Source: Chrysomallon squamiferum | Taxonomy: Eukaryota > Mollusca > Gastropoda > Neomphalida > Peltospiridae | DNA length: 64,000 nt | NCBI GenBank assembly: GCA_012295275.1 | Contig: CM022666.1 | Location: forward strand, 2,265,616 to 2,329,615 | Direction of reading: 5' to 3' | Part shown: piece by piece, positions 38,401-51,813 of the stretch | Layout of the letters: every line of letters starts with the position of its first letter | How positions within the stretch are numbered: the first letter of the stretch is position 1 | Translations under genes and position numbers: made by a program | Notes under the pieces: generated by a model | Databases searched by the model: none | The model's input: the letters and a program-made list of their open reading frames with translations, nothing else | Told to the model about the DNA's origin: nothing

Positions 38401-41400
38401 AGTGACAGCTGTGTGTATTTTTGTACAGGACAGTATAAGCATGGACCAAAAAAAAAAAAAGGAAAAAAAAAAAAGTCCAAAATAATTTACAACACATTCA
38501 GTAGTGGCAAGGATCACGATTTTCAGTTTAACACAGTTTATATTTTGAAAGCACATTTCAAACAATGTGGATTAAAAAAAATTGATTCAGCACATTTTTT
38601 TTTTTTTTATTTTTTTTTTTTTTTTTTAACTACTTAATGTAAACAAATACGGCCAGATGTGGCCATTCAGGAAGTTTCACAGCTCTTGTGTTAGCACGTT
38701 TTTACCTACCATCTGCTTTCTTTATTTACTTCATCTTTTTTTACTTTTCTTATTATTCCTATATTAAATTCATGAAAGATGAAAACAAAAATTTGAATAA
38801 CAGCAGTGTTAAAAAAAAAAACCCAGAGTTCATTCATTTAAAAAGAAACGTTTGAAGTAATATACTTTTCAAAATGTGTGAGGAATAATTATGATACCCA
38901 GGAAATGAAAAATAATACCATATATTTCAGAATAAGCGTGCCTGCATTTCCTTAACGTTTGTTATTTTTAAGAGAACAGTTCGCTAATGAAACATCTTTG
39001 AAGTAGTAATATAAGTAGACATATATATATATATATTTTGTTTGTTTAAAAAATCTTTCAGTTAAAACGTGTGTTGAATAAACAAGTTAATAGTATACAT
39101 GCATGCACTTGGGTATTTGACAGATAGTAGATAAACATGGTTTAGTATTCACCACAGCAGGTGAATCAACTCATTAACATATGCTATGTTATATTAAAAT
39201 ATGTATTCAAGTACACATTTTGAAAATCCTGAATACATTATCCTATTTTTGTGTGTGTGTTTTTTAATTCAATATTTTCAAATACTGTTTGGGAAAAAAA
39301 AAACATGGCAGTTTGTCAGATATGTATTATGAAAGAATGTTGTACTGTGTCTGTTTTTTTATAAAAAAATGTTTTTTTTTGTGTTTTTTTAAAATCTGTT
39401 CAGTTTTGAAAAACTGTCATCCATGCCTTTGAAAACAGACAATCTTTTACTCACTCATAACCTTTTAAACTATAAATAAATTATAGAAAGAAAATGCAAA
39501 TTCAATTTCACCAGTTTTTTTGTTAAAGCTGTTTCAGTTCCTTTACTCCTGAACCTGATGACTAAAAGGCTGTTTATCCAAACAGAGACAATCAGCAAAA
39601 AAAAAAAATGAAAAAATAAAAGCATGCCATCTCTGTTTCATTAACTGCAAGGACTGCACAATGTGGTGGCTGTGATTTTGACTAAAAAGTTTATCTTGTA
39701 TTATCGTTCGACGACGGTAAATTGATCCACGTTCACATTACAGTCGGAGAGTAAGGTTACTAGGACCTCAAGTGCTGTGGTCGCCAATATGTTGCTAGTA
39801 CACACGTAGGTGCAGAGCATCCAATACCAGTCAGCTGTTTCTAGGAAGTAAAGGCAGTTGGATGGTTTATCGGCATGGAGTATAGATCAGGGGAGAAAAA
39901 AGGCAGTCATTTCGTTTGGCTGTTCAAAAAAACACAACAGAATTTTTTTTTTTTTTACAGTTGTGGGTTTGATAATGTAGATAAAAAGTTGATTGTTGTG
40001 TGTAATTAAAATTCTGATACTGTTCACTCTTGACAAAGTGCTGTGGGTTTAATGAAGACTTTTTTTTTTCTTTCTGTGTCGTGTGGTTTAAAGTCATTGA
40101 TTTTGTTGGGATGTACATGAAATGAAGCGCTCACAAGTATTCGGTCAACATCGCGATGTCCACGTAAGTGTTGGATATTATTAATTAATTTCTTTTTTTT
40201 TAGTGTTTAATACATAAAAATATTCACCTGCTGTTAATTATTATATTTGATATATACATGTTATATTTGCACAAGTACTTGAATTTGTTATTTTCCAGAC
40301 GTATTTTTGTAAAAGTTTATGAATAAAATGGAATTTGGAAATTACTATCTTTAAAAAAAAAAAAAAAAAATGAATTTTTTATATACATATATGTTTGTGT
40401 TTTAAAGAAAATCTGTTCCTTGTATAAATATTTATAGATAATTACGCAAGGAAACACCCATGTATTGCTGTGCAGAGTTGGCCAGTTTTTTCTAATCAGT
40501 TACAAAGTAGACTACGCTGATACTGTGTGTGTATTTATTTAACATATACATATCTTATGTGGTTTCTCTATTACTGAATAGATTCTGTGATGACCTCTGT
40601 GTGCTTAAGAGTTGTGTTATGTGCATTGAAAACCTCTTTCATTCAAAATTGAGAAGTCACATGGTTTGAACTTGTGTAGCACAACCATTTGTACCCCACC
40701 CCCTCCAAAAATAAATTAAAAAATAAAATAAAATTCACAATTTTGTTTTTAATACAATTTTTTTCTTTTTCTTTTTATTTATTTATTCTATTATTATTAT
40801 TATTACTATTATTATTTTAATTTTAATTTTAACTACAGCAAATGGTAAGGTTTCATATAATTTTCAAAATGGATGAAATAAAATGGTTTATGTTAAAATA
40901 TACTTTAAAATAGATATTGAACTATTCAGCATTCATAGCCATCAGATTTTGCATCTGTATATTACTTATCCAGTAAGCATACTTTATCTACAGGAAGATA
41001 AAATAAACACATTGTGATTGTTTAATTAAAATGCTTATGTAGTAGGTTTATTAATAATGATAAAGTATCTTTTTGAACGATAATGGTACAATTAATCCTT
41101 TTTAAACATCACTTAATGTAAATGAGTATTAATTTTATTTATTTTTGAAACATTCTGATTAATTGTCATACACTGAATGCTGAACAAAAAGTTTGGCCAT
41201 TTTCTGTCATATGTTTTGGAAAAATTCACTCTATATGATGTTAAAAAAACTCTAAAAAATACCCCACCTCTTTGATAAGGTTAAGTAGTGTTTGAAAATC
41301 TTTTATGTAATATGGTCATATATAGAAAATTGTTAGCCATCACATACACACATATAATCAAATACTAGAGAAAATAGTTTTAAAGTGAAAAGTTTCGGTT

Positions 41401-44400
41401 ATCATCCAGACAAATACAAATACTGTGCCTCTTATATGTTCAGGTGGTGTACAGTTCACAAGCAGAAAGCAGTTTTTTTTCTTCAGAATTTGGAAATCTT
41501 TATATTCATTTGTATCCGTGGAAGATTTACCAAGCAAAGTCTTGGCAAATAGAACATGGTTGTCAGCTGCATTTTGTGAGCTGGAGTCCACAGACTTGTC
41601 TGTGCCATGATAACAGGCTGTTTGCTTTTGGCATATTTGGGTACTAGAGTTGTAATTATAAAACTGAATGATCTGTCCGAAGCAAACAGCACACTGGAGT
41701 GCTTGGACAAACGCAGTTTAAGAATTCTTGTAGTTTCTTATCAGCTAAACTGAGCTTTTTTAAATGGAACGTTGTAGACCGATAGCTTTATTCAAATACG
41801 TCTTTTCAGGTGTTTCTTGACACTGGGGCTAATCAGGTCATTTACCTTCTTTTTTTTTTTTTTTTTTTTTTTTCCAGATTAAAAAAAAAAAAAAATGTTA
41901 AACTCTTGAAATGCAAGAACATTGTAAGATTGTTGAAACATTATTTAATGGATATTTCAGATATATAAATTTATTTTTGTTATCTTATTTGTTAATTATC
42001 CTTTTTATTGTTATCAAACACACTTGGGTGAAAGCTTAATTTAAAATTTTTTAAAAATTATTATAGTGTTCTTTATGATCACTTCAGCATAAAAATAAAT
42101 ATTTAAATCCAATGGCTTTTAGAAAACTGGGGAGAAAAAATATTACTGAAATTTCATGATTTTCCTGTGTTTTGATAGGCAGTAAATGGGATTGTACAAC
42201 AATAGATCTCTTTATCTAGGTATTGTGTTACTAAAATGAGTGTTTTAAATTACCCAGTAGAGATTTGATCCTCTGACAGTTATATCTTAGAGACGGTCAC
42301 TCCAGTCACACAGAAGTACATGACATTCCACGAAGGTTCATTACCGTAATACTCTTAGTATACACCAGTTGAATATTCTTATCTTAGACAATCACTCCAG
42401 CACGTGACATTCCATGAAGGTTTAGTACCGTAATACCAACAGTATACACCGGTTGAATATTCTTAGATCATTACAGGTTTTGACAGTGTGGGAATTGTCA
42501 TGATGCAAACTCTGATTGGATCCCATTATTCTGGTCATGTAAGAAAGCAATCTTCTCCCTAAATATTAACCTTTTGTCATGTTTTGATTTTCCCATTAGA
42601 TCTCCCTGTCAGTTTTCTTGATGAACTGAAATTATCAGATGACCATTGTACACTGGGTGCTTCAGTCTCTTGTCAATTGATTTTCGCTCAGGTTAAGGAT
42701 GTTGTAAAGTATTCCTGATCATAACGTCCACGAAACTAATATGCAAGAGAGAGAGAGCTTTGACTGAAAGTTTTTATTATAAAACTTCTAAAGTTGATGC
42801 ACTGGATTATTTATTTTTATTTTATTTTTTTATTTTAAGGACAGATGGTATTGGATTTATTGTTTTATCACCTTTCAGGTGCTTATGTGTTATTAATAAA
42901 ATAAAAAAATGAAAATAAACATACAAATTAATCCGGTCTGTCAACAATAGTTGTCTTAATAAAGAGGATTATTTTCCTTTGACCTTGGATGAATTTCTCA
43001 TTTCCCGAAGATGACAGTGGGTGGTGAAGTGAATGGGTGGAGACACTCCATTTGTAGATTAGCATTAGCTGATTGATACTATTGATTTTGCACTCTGAAT
43101 TAAGTATATTCTTTTATCTTAAAGGACACTGAGAAATATGATTAGTGTAATTGAAAGAAAATGGCATCTTAGAACCTTTCGGTAATTATTATGATTATTA
43201 GGAATTTCACGTAAGTTTTATTTTTTTATTTATTTATTCTTTTTTTTTTTAATTTTTAAATTATTCTTTTTTGAAAATAACATTTACATACTGTAAGTAA
43301 TCAATCAACCAGGGATTTTTTTTTTTTTTTTTGACTTTTGTTGGTTTCAACTTAGACATTTAACTGTCGGGATGACAGAACATGTTAAAATGTGATTATA
43401 ATTAACTATAAAAACTTGTTTCTAGATAATGATAGCAGAATAAATTTATTTAATTTAGTTTTTTATTACCATAATGACAAGTTTTCATGTTTCAGAGAAA
43501 AAAAAAAAAGCATTTCATCATATTTGTTGCATTCTTTATCATGATCATCATAATTATTTTGGAATTTGCATATTTTTTGTTACAGTGCAAAAAATCATTA
43601 AATTATTTTGTTTTTTTACTTGTTGGGAATACTGATAACTACTGTTATTTTAATAATCAATGGAGACATATAGGGGTATGATTATCCTTATTTTTGCTAA
43701 GAAATTGCTGGTAATTTTGTGTTTGTTTGAATTATGACATTTTCCAAGCACTTCATAGACAAATCGTTCAGGGGATTAAAAAAAAGAAAGGAAAAAGAAA
43801 TCAATATTTTTGTATATAACTAGATTGGATGACGAACTTCAAAATCTCTGTACTCGATTTCAGAAGTAGAATTTTGTGTCATAAATACAATGGCAGTAAT
43901 GTTAACTGAATACTGGGTGTTACAGATAAAATTTATTTATTAACACACAGTGAATATACTTTTTCAGTGAAGGAGTAAAGGACTCACAAATCTTTCCTAA
44001 TTATGTACATAAATGTATTAATTGTAACGTAAAACTCTTATTTCAAATGTTTTATACATCTTTTATTTCTTTTCTTATTTTTTCTTTTTCAATTAATTGT
44101 TTTTTAAATTTTTATTTTTTTTATTTTTTTTTTTAAAGATATTTACCTAATTTTGCATGTCTTCATTTCTGCTAAACTAACACTGCAGGTACATTAAATT
44201 AATATTTGTTTTCTTTCACTTAACTTTGTGCAGTACTGCCTTCGAATCGATGACGGTGTTAATTAATTTTTTGGCACTGGGTGAGTTCATCTTCACTGCA
44301 CCAGCAAGATGTGCATGATTTTAATTTCACTGCGGCATTAAAACAAGCTGGTCTGGTGCAGATAGGGAGGTGGTTTGCTGATGACTAATCCCAGTTAGCA

Positions 44401-44450
44401 AAGAATTATTACAAGATGCCATGTGGGGGAAATAAATGGCAATTCCATAG

Positions 44451-44492
<42 letters not shown>

Positions 44493-44640
44493 ATAATTAT
44501 TATTTGACCTCCCGTTTTAACGATCACTTAAAAACAGATGCATTTGTCATGGCAGTCTTGATAAATTGAGTCGTTTTAATATTTGTTCTATAATTTTTGG
44601 TTTTATTTTTAATTGCATGGCTTTATATCGAATATGAAAG

Positions 44641-44682
<42 letters not shown>

Positions 44683-44831
44683 CCAGGGTGATGGGTTTGT
44701 GTTGAGCAAACATTATAGTTACAAAAATTTGTATTGCTTACTTTAAAAAGTAGTTATTTTGTTAGCTTGTTTGTTTGTTCCTTCTTTTCTTCACTCACTC
44801 ATTGTCAGTCTTTCATTTATTTGATATTTTT

Positions 44832-44873
<42 letters not shown>

Positions 44874-45625
44874 CTGGTTTATTTCATTTCACATTAAAAC
44901 CAAATTATAAACAGTAAAAACACATTTGTCCTCAAAAAAACCCAATAAACAAATAAATAAAAAAATCGTGTAAAAAAACAAAAATCCCCCCCAAAAAACA
45001 AACAAAAATAAACAAATAATAATATTATAATAAAAGTAATATTAATAAAGAAATATATATTTTTTTAAATATATCATACATCACTCATTTTTTTTTATTA
45101 TCTTGGATAAGATTAATGGGTTTCAGAAATTATTTACATATTCATTTCTTATTTATTATCATTTTATATCGACAATTTTCGACAACGAAACACAAACTGT
45201 CGAATAACGTGATACCATTAATTCAAGAACATACTAAATGTCGACAAGTGTATAAAACTCCCATAATTAATAAAGCGGACTAAACTCGAATAGGTGCACA
45301 TAACTTGGTCAAAGGCAGACACACATTTATAGATTCGACATTGACTCGACAGTGCATTTATTCTGCCACATAGTTATGTGAACGTCAATTGTTATATCTG
45401 CACGCTTGAATGAGAAAAACAGTTAGTGCGTTGCAGCCACACCCAGTGTTGCTTTCACACTATAGACTGTAAATAATGTAATTATTATTCTTACCCAGGG
45501 CTGTTTTATTGTCACGTACTTAGTACCGGAACAGCAGTAAGATAGACATTTTTGATCTGTTCTGTAATCGAAAGTTTAAACGTAACTGTTTGAAGTAATG
45601 GAGAAGATGGGGAGGGAGGGAGGGG

Positions 45626-45695
<70 letters not shown>

Positions 45696-47090
45696 GAGAG
45701 AAGGGTGGGGGAAAGAGAAGTGTGACAGAGAAGAGGCTAAGAAAGAGTAAAAAAAAAGAGAAAATAAAGCAGTACCTTTGTCATTATGGGTGGAATTACG
45801 ATTTTTTTCCATTTGTGAAAATGTTTTTAAAGTGTAATTTTCTCCACCACATAATTTATTATATAATTTTGAATATTTTGAGCAAATTAAAATGCTAAAG
45901 CATCTGCATCCATTTTGCAGCTATATACATCCTTAAACACAAAAATAAACACAGACACACAGAATAACACAGAGATGTACACACATAATTCAACACCACT
46001 TTATAAAGTAATACCATTATTTAAAAATACAGAAAGAAGAGGTAAAAAAAAATCCAAAGTATTGCTGCACCTTTAATGAAGATGCCTACCACAGGGCAAA
46101 TAGACGTTAGAGTTTTGGCCTGCACTTCCTGGAAGAAAAAGCCAAGCACAGCTGTCTCTTCATTGTTGGTTTTAATGCTTTTGAAATAATCAGTTCCCAG
46201 CAATAGAAATGTCAGGCTGTGGTTTCATGCAAGAGGAAAGTATTGTCAGTAACGCTGAAAAACAAATTTAATTAACAGAGGGGGGGGGGGATAGTTAATA
46301 TGATTAGTATATCTGGTATTTGTATCTCTGTCTTTGTGTGTGAAGAGTTTGAGAGCGAGTGAGTGTATGAGTGTGTGTGTGTGTGTGTGTATGTGTGATG
46401 TTTTTAATTTCCATATTTTAAGTAATGTTTTATTTTACTTGATTTTTTTTTTTTATGTTATTATTTCTTCTTATATAATTTATAATTTATAATTATTAAT
46501 ATTATTATTATTATTGTTGTTATTGTCATTATTACTATTATTTTGATGTATTAATGAAAGAGAAATTAAGATATTTTAGTTTTCATTTAATATTACTATT
46601 TTGATAAACCTTTGTACATCTATTCTTATACACTAAGGTTCTCAAGCATGCAATATTCTTCATCTTGCAAATGAAAAAAAAAACATCTTTCTTCACCCAT
46701 GTCCGAAATCTTGTACCTGACCTTTTATCCGTTTGTTGTTCGCTTTAAGCTTGATGAGAAGATGGCTCTTTCAGTAGAACTCGCCAAGCATGCAACTATC
46801 TGCTTTGATGCTCAAATTATACAGCTCATATTGAATTGGGAGGTTTCTGTTGTTGTAATGTGGAATCCATCATGCCAATAGGTCACAGGCCTTTTTTTCA
46901 AAACCACCTGAAGTCTGGCCAGTTTCTGCTCGTGTGGTTGGCACATGGCTTTATCAGTTCATTGTATCCATTAGAATTCTCAGTGAGGTAGAAACCGAAG
47001 TAGCAAGCAGCTAATGGGAACCATATTTATGCTTTTCTGTTGTTTTGTTAGGTTTTTGTTATTTTGTATCTTGTCTATTTATTTATCCAT

Positions 47091-47125
<35 letters not shown>

Positions 47126-47213
47126 TTACTGTTGCTGTTAGTAATAAAAATTAATGCTGCTAGTGATATTGCTATATTTATTTATTATTATTATTAATTT
47201 GTTGTTATTATTA

Positions 47214-47261
<48 letters not shown>

Positions 47262-50200
47262 TGGTGGTGGAGGGGTGTTGTCGATTGTGATGATTCGATA
47301 TTATTAAACGTTTTTAGCACGTATAAATGAATATATATTTCAGTCTCAGTTCAAAAAGATCAAGTCATTTTTCTAAGTTATAAATCTATATTTTCACACT
47401 GCAGGAAGTGATATTTCTTAATAAATTCAGGAAGTAATATTTCACGAAGCTTACACGAGCAGTGAGAATACATTTCTGAACTTCACGGCTCTCTTAATGG
47501 CTTACATCTATAGGGATGTTTTCATGTTTGACCGCAACACAACAATTTTACATCACAGTGCTTTCAGTCTGTGTAATTTATTATCCGTAATTTTTGTAAT
47601 ATTGATGTTTATTATCTAACTTTCTGTAATATGTGAAAATTGTTACGCAGTTTTTCTCTAATGTGTGAGGCATATGCCTTAGGCCTGTGCTGTCAAGGTT
47701 GATTTTCTTTTTCTTAATAAACTTTCAGTATTTACTTTAATAAAAAAGAAAAAGTTCTTAGTCTGAGAAACTTCAGTATCTTTCAATACAAGACAAGATG
47801 TATAGGTTTAAAAAAAAAAATGTTTCCCCTTTATCTGTGTTAGTGATCAATAGAAAAAAAAGGTTTGTATAATCCAGTTTGAGGACAGCCCCACCCCAAA
47901 AACGTGTTTTATGTTTTTAAAATGGAGATGATACAAAATAGACGCAAAACAGCATTGTTGTGTATTAAAAACATCTTGCACGACCTTAAACTCCACCCTC
48001 CAGCAGACAGTCATATATATATATATATATATAAATCACTTTGTGTTCTCATAAATTTGAGTAAATACTTTCGTCTATTTATATACACACATATACACGG
48101 TCTCACCCTCGTATGATTATAGACAGACATAAATTTGTGTATTTATATACGTCGGTGTGTATGTTTATCATAACTAATACCATATAGAAATCACATGTGA
48201 GTCAGCTTTCCTTTACAGTTTCTCGATTTATTTGCTCATTTTGAATGAGCTTTTGTACATTCAATAATAAAGGCATGCATGCTTTCAGCCTGTACAATGC
48301 TGTGATGACAGCCTTTGTGTTGGACAATGCAGGGTGGGCTTCTACATTTTGAGCCAGTGTTGAGTTGCAGATCCATAACTAGATCTTTACTCCAGGCCCT
48401 AGAGTTTCAGAATCATATTGTTGTTGTTATTATTATTATTATTTATCTATGTGTTTGTTTTTCTGTCAGAAGCAGGTGTCGTTTGCCTGCATTGTTTTAT
48501 GGTTATTCCTGTTTGTATGTGGTTATTAATGCGGTGTTTTATTGCCCTTCCAGTCATGGTTTGATCAGTGGTTGGTTTATGTCAGTAATGCAGCATGGTT
48601 GACTGGTCATTCCATCTTCTGGCCCTCGTTTCGGAATGTTTAAAGATCTAGTGGATTAATGATGACAACAGACAGATTGGTTGAGTTTTGGATCGCCGAA
48701 TTTGGATGACTCCAGCATGAATTAAAGATAGTGTTTCCAATTTTTAAAAAATTTTTCCTTCAGGAATTAATAATAATAATGATGATATGCAATTCTAATA
48801 CAAATGTCTTTCGTGGTATAAATTACATTGGGTGGTTAGTTCAGTTGGAAGAGTCTATAATCTGACAAAGTAGTAGGTCACTTGATGTAAATCGTTAAAT
48901 TGTGTCCTAAAACCTATTTTGGGTGTGTCAGGCCATTGTGAATGCTGTGGGAATACACTTATGAAAGATCCTCATTGTTAATGTGCAAGTGTAGCAGCAC
49001 TGGTGTTTGAATGTGTCGAGCTATTAGTAAACATAATCATAACCATGTCTTGTTATTGTTAGCAGAATTATCAATTGTTGTAACTGTTAATTTAGAGGTA
49101 TGTTGATATGTTAATATGAAGAATTATATAGATTGTTCAAAACAAAAGCTTTTAAGTCAAGTGTGTTGTGTTCTTTCTATTTTTTAAAACAAATAAATAA
49201 ATTTTAGTACAGCGAGGGCTTCTTTATTTTTATATATTTTATTTTTTGTTTATTTTATTTTATTTTATTTTATTTAATTGTTACTGGCTGTTAATTCATT
49301 AAACATGGGTGATTAATTTGTTCAGACCAAGTTGAATTCTGCGCGACCGTGATTCTTATTTGACTCTGAATATCCTCTTTTATTAACTCAGCCATTGCTT
49401 TAATGCATTTAATACAAACAAACTGTACCAGGATCAATTTTGGAGACAGAAAAGGATATTACGTCCAGTAATGCAGAAAGCCATCGTTTGTGGCAGACTT
49501 AAAATGTGGCTTAAAAAGGGTGAAGAAAAAGAATAAAACATAACATGGTCAACTCAGAATGGATTTAGGAAGAGAAAAGAACATAGTAGGATTTTTAAAA
49601 CAATTACCGTTCTACCATTACGCAAATTGAAAGATCCCATGGTAAACCGTGACATCTATGAACATTTTTTTTTTTTTTTTTAAATTGCTTGTTAAAGTGT
49701 CTGTTGTGCTGGCTGTGTGAATAATTCCTCATTTCTTTGAGAGTGACTCACAGGTTCAGTTATTGCTGGATGTTAATAATCTCCGACGTTTTCTGTGAAA
49801 AGTCTTAGATTTGTCATCGATTTCCCAATCAAACTCAGTCTTTTTTTTCTTTTTTTTTTAACTGTTTAAATTTTCGTGATCTTCAGGCAGTAGCACTGAA
49901 GTAGGAAACAAACAGTTTTGTTTGCTTCAGTCTCATTTGTTTATTATTGTTGTTGTTGTTGTTGTTGTTGTTTTTATTATTACTACCACTATTACTGTTA
50001 TTATTACTTCTCTTTATTTCCTTAATACGTGTTCTTTTTTTATTAATTATTTTTATTTATTAATTATTTAAATGTATTTTATTCACACACACAGTCCTGA
50101 ACATCTGTAGATACGTTATTTGTCATTAAATCTCGCAAGTCATTGTGTGTCCACATTAACAGTGTTAGTTACTTTTGTACGCTGGAGTTTAGCTGTCAGT

Positions 50201-51778
50201 TACACATGTACATTATTGATTCCTTTTACACCACTGATAAATCAACAGCGTGTATGTTCATTTGACTGTAGATTGTAGTTCAGTCTTTAGATGGGGCATT
50301 TGGTCAGCAGTTTTTCAAATTTCATTATGAAATGGTGGTGTTTTTTATATCAATAATTTTACGTAATGGTAAAAATAACGTTTTGGAGACTGGGATGAGT
50401 TAGTTTTATTTTTAATGTGACCAGCTGTTTCTCAGATTTTGTTAAAAAGCAGTAACACTAATCGAATAGAATGGGTTAATTTTGTGATAAAATGGTAACA
50501 GTAGTCGAATAGAATGGATTAATTTTGTTTTAAAGATGAAAGCCGTTTTTTTTAATTTTTGTTAAATAATTACGTTTCAGAGTCTAGAATAGGTTAGTGT
50601 TGTTTTAATATGTCCAGCTTGTTTTTTAAGTTTTGTTATAAAAATATAACAAGTAACGATATTTTTATATTCCACTACTGATTGTTTGGGGTTATTTTTA
50701 TTGATTGTGTGTGAACTGCATGCATGCTGCATGTCTTTTGTTAGTATAGCTTCCAAATTGTTAATATATTTATATGACAAAGCTGTGTTTTATTCAGTGG
50801 TTTGTCAGTTACATTGTTTGGCAGACTGATGAATGTTCTTACAGTCAAAAGTACAATGCTTATGTATATTGTTCATGCGTGCACAAACACCTGATATGTC
50901 TGTACAGACTATAGGTAACTGATGATGGTATATATCACAACACGTTCATTACTATAAATGATACTGAATAATGGTACTAACAAGCTAAGATATTTGATTA
51001 TTTTATTTATCACAGTTTCTTTACGTCACATGGTACATTTTGGGTTTCGTATCATCATAAGCAGTCCTGGATGTCATGATTTTTTTCCTTTCAGATATTA
51101 AATGTTTATTCTGTATCAAAACACATGTTTAATTATGGAAGGCAAACAAGATAAACAAAATGTTATCACACAAGATGTAGTGTGTCGTGTTTTACAACAA
51201 GCAGATGGGGAAGCATTTCGTGATATACCATCATGCATTGCCCTATACCATCATGCACGTGGTGCTGTTTAAACATCCTTGACCTAAAAACAAATTTCTT
51301 TTGTGTTTTTTTCTTTCTTGTAAATGTTTTTTGTATTTTTTTTTTCATTGTACTTTTTCTATCTTTGTTATCTTTTATATTTTCCTTTAATGTACATCGT
51401 CATTAGAAATAACACACTTTCAGTACAGGGCAAAGTTCAAGTAAGGTTTATGTCTCTCTGTATATCTGTTTGTAATGACATATGTTGACATTAACTCAAA
51501 AAGATAATTTCTTGTTTGTTCCTGTTTCTCTGAACTTCATTTTTTTGTTTGTTTGTCTGTTTGTTTCTTTTTTTTTTTTTTCTAAATGCAAAAGCATTAC
51601 AATTCACTTATTCTTTATGTCAGTATAATGATGCAGTTTATAAAACTGTACACATCACTGTTAATTAGCTTTGAAACTCGATACCTTTCTCTTTGTTTAT
51701 ATTTTTATTGTTTTATGTATACTATCCTTGACATTAAAAACAAAATCATGTCTTCATTTCAATATACAGTTATTTACG

Positions 51779-51813
<35 letters not shown>

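Larger units (their letters stand above)
40164..48800 (+). other. Kinase intron, middle part
   Basis: No exon was supported. Contents: a two-copy tandem repeat at 42285-42475, long poly-A runs at 44452-44490 and 44645-44681, (TA)n at 44836-44868, a TCGACA cluster at 45165-45355, (GA)n at 45612-45690, and TTTA and ATT runs at 47078-47262. The stretch 46690-46990 is less AT-rich and holds a 60-codon open frame I could not assign. Confidence 0.5.

Noticed and set aside
41358-41710. Overlapping open frames on both strands, 61-77 codons
   Set aside because: No recognised motif, no splice context, and overlap on both strands suggests chance in a slightly less AT-rich patch.
45576-45812. Ser-Leu repeat open frame
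   Set aside because: It is translation of the GA/CT microsatellite.
46699-46881. 60-codon open frame in a GC-richer patch
   Set aside because: It might be a decayed element, but no family likeness and no flanking splice sites could be supported.
48826-48900. Functional tRNA gene
   Set aside because: The A box is good, but the B box is poor and no cloverleaf pairing or anticodon stem could be drawn, so a SINE head fits better.
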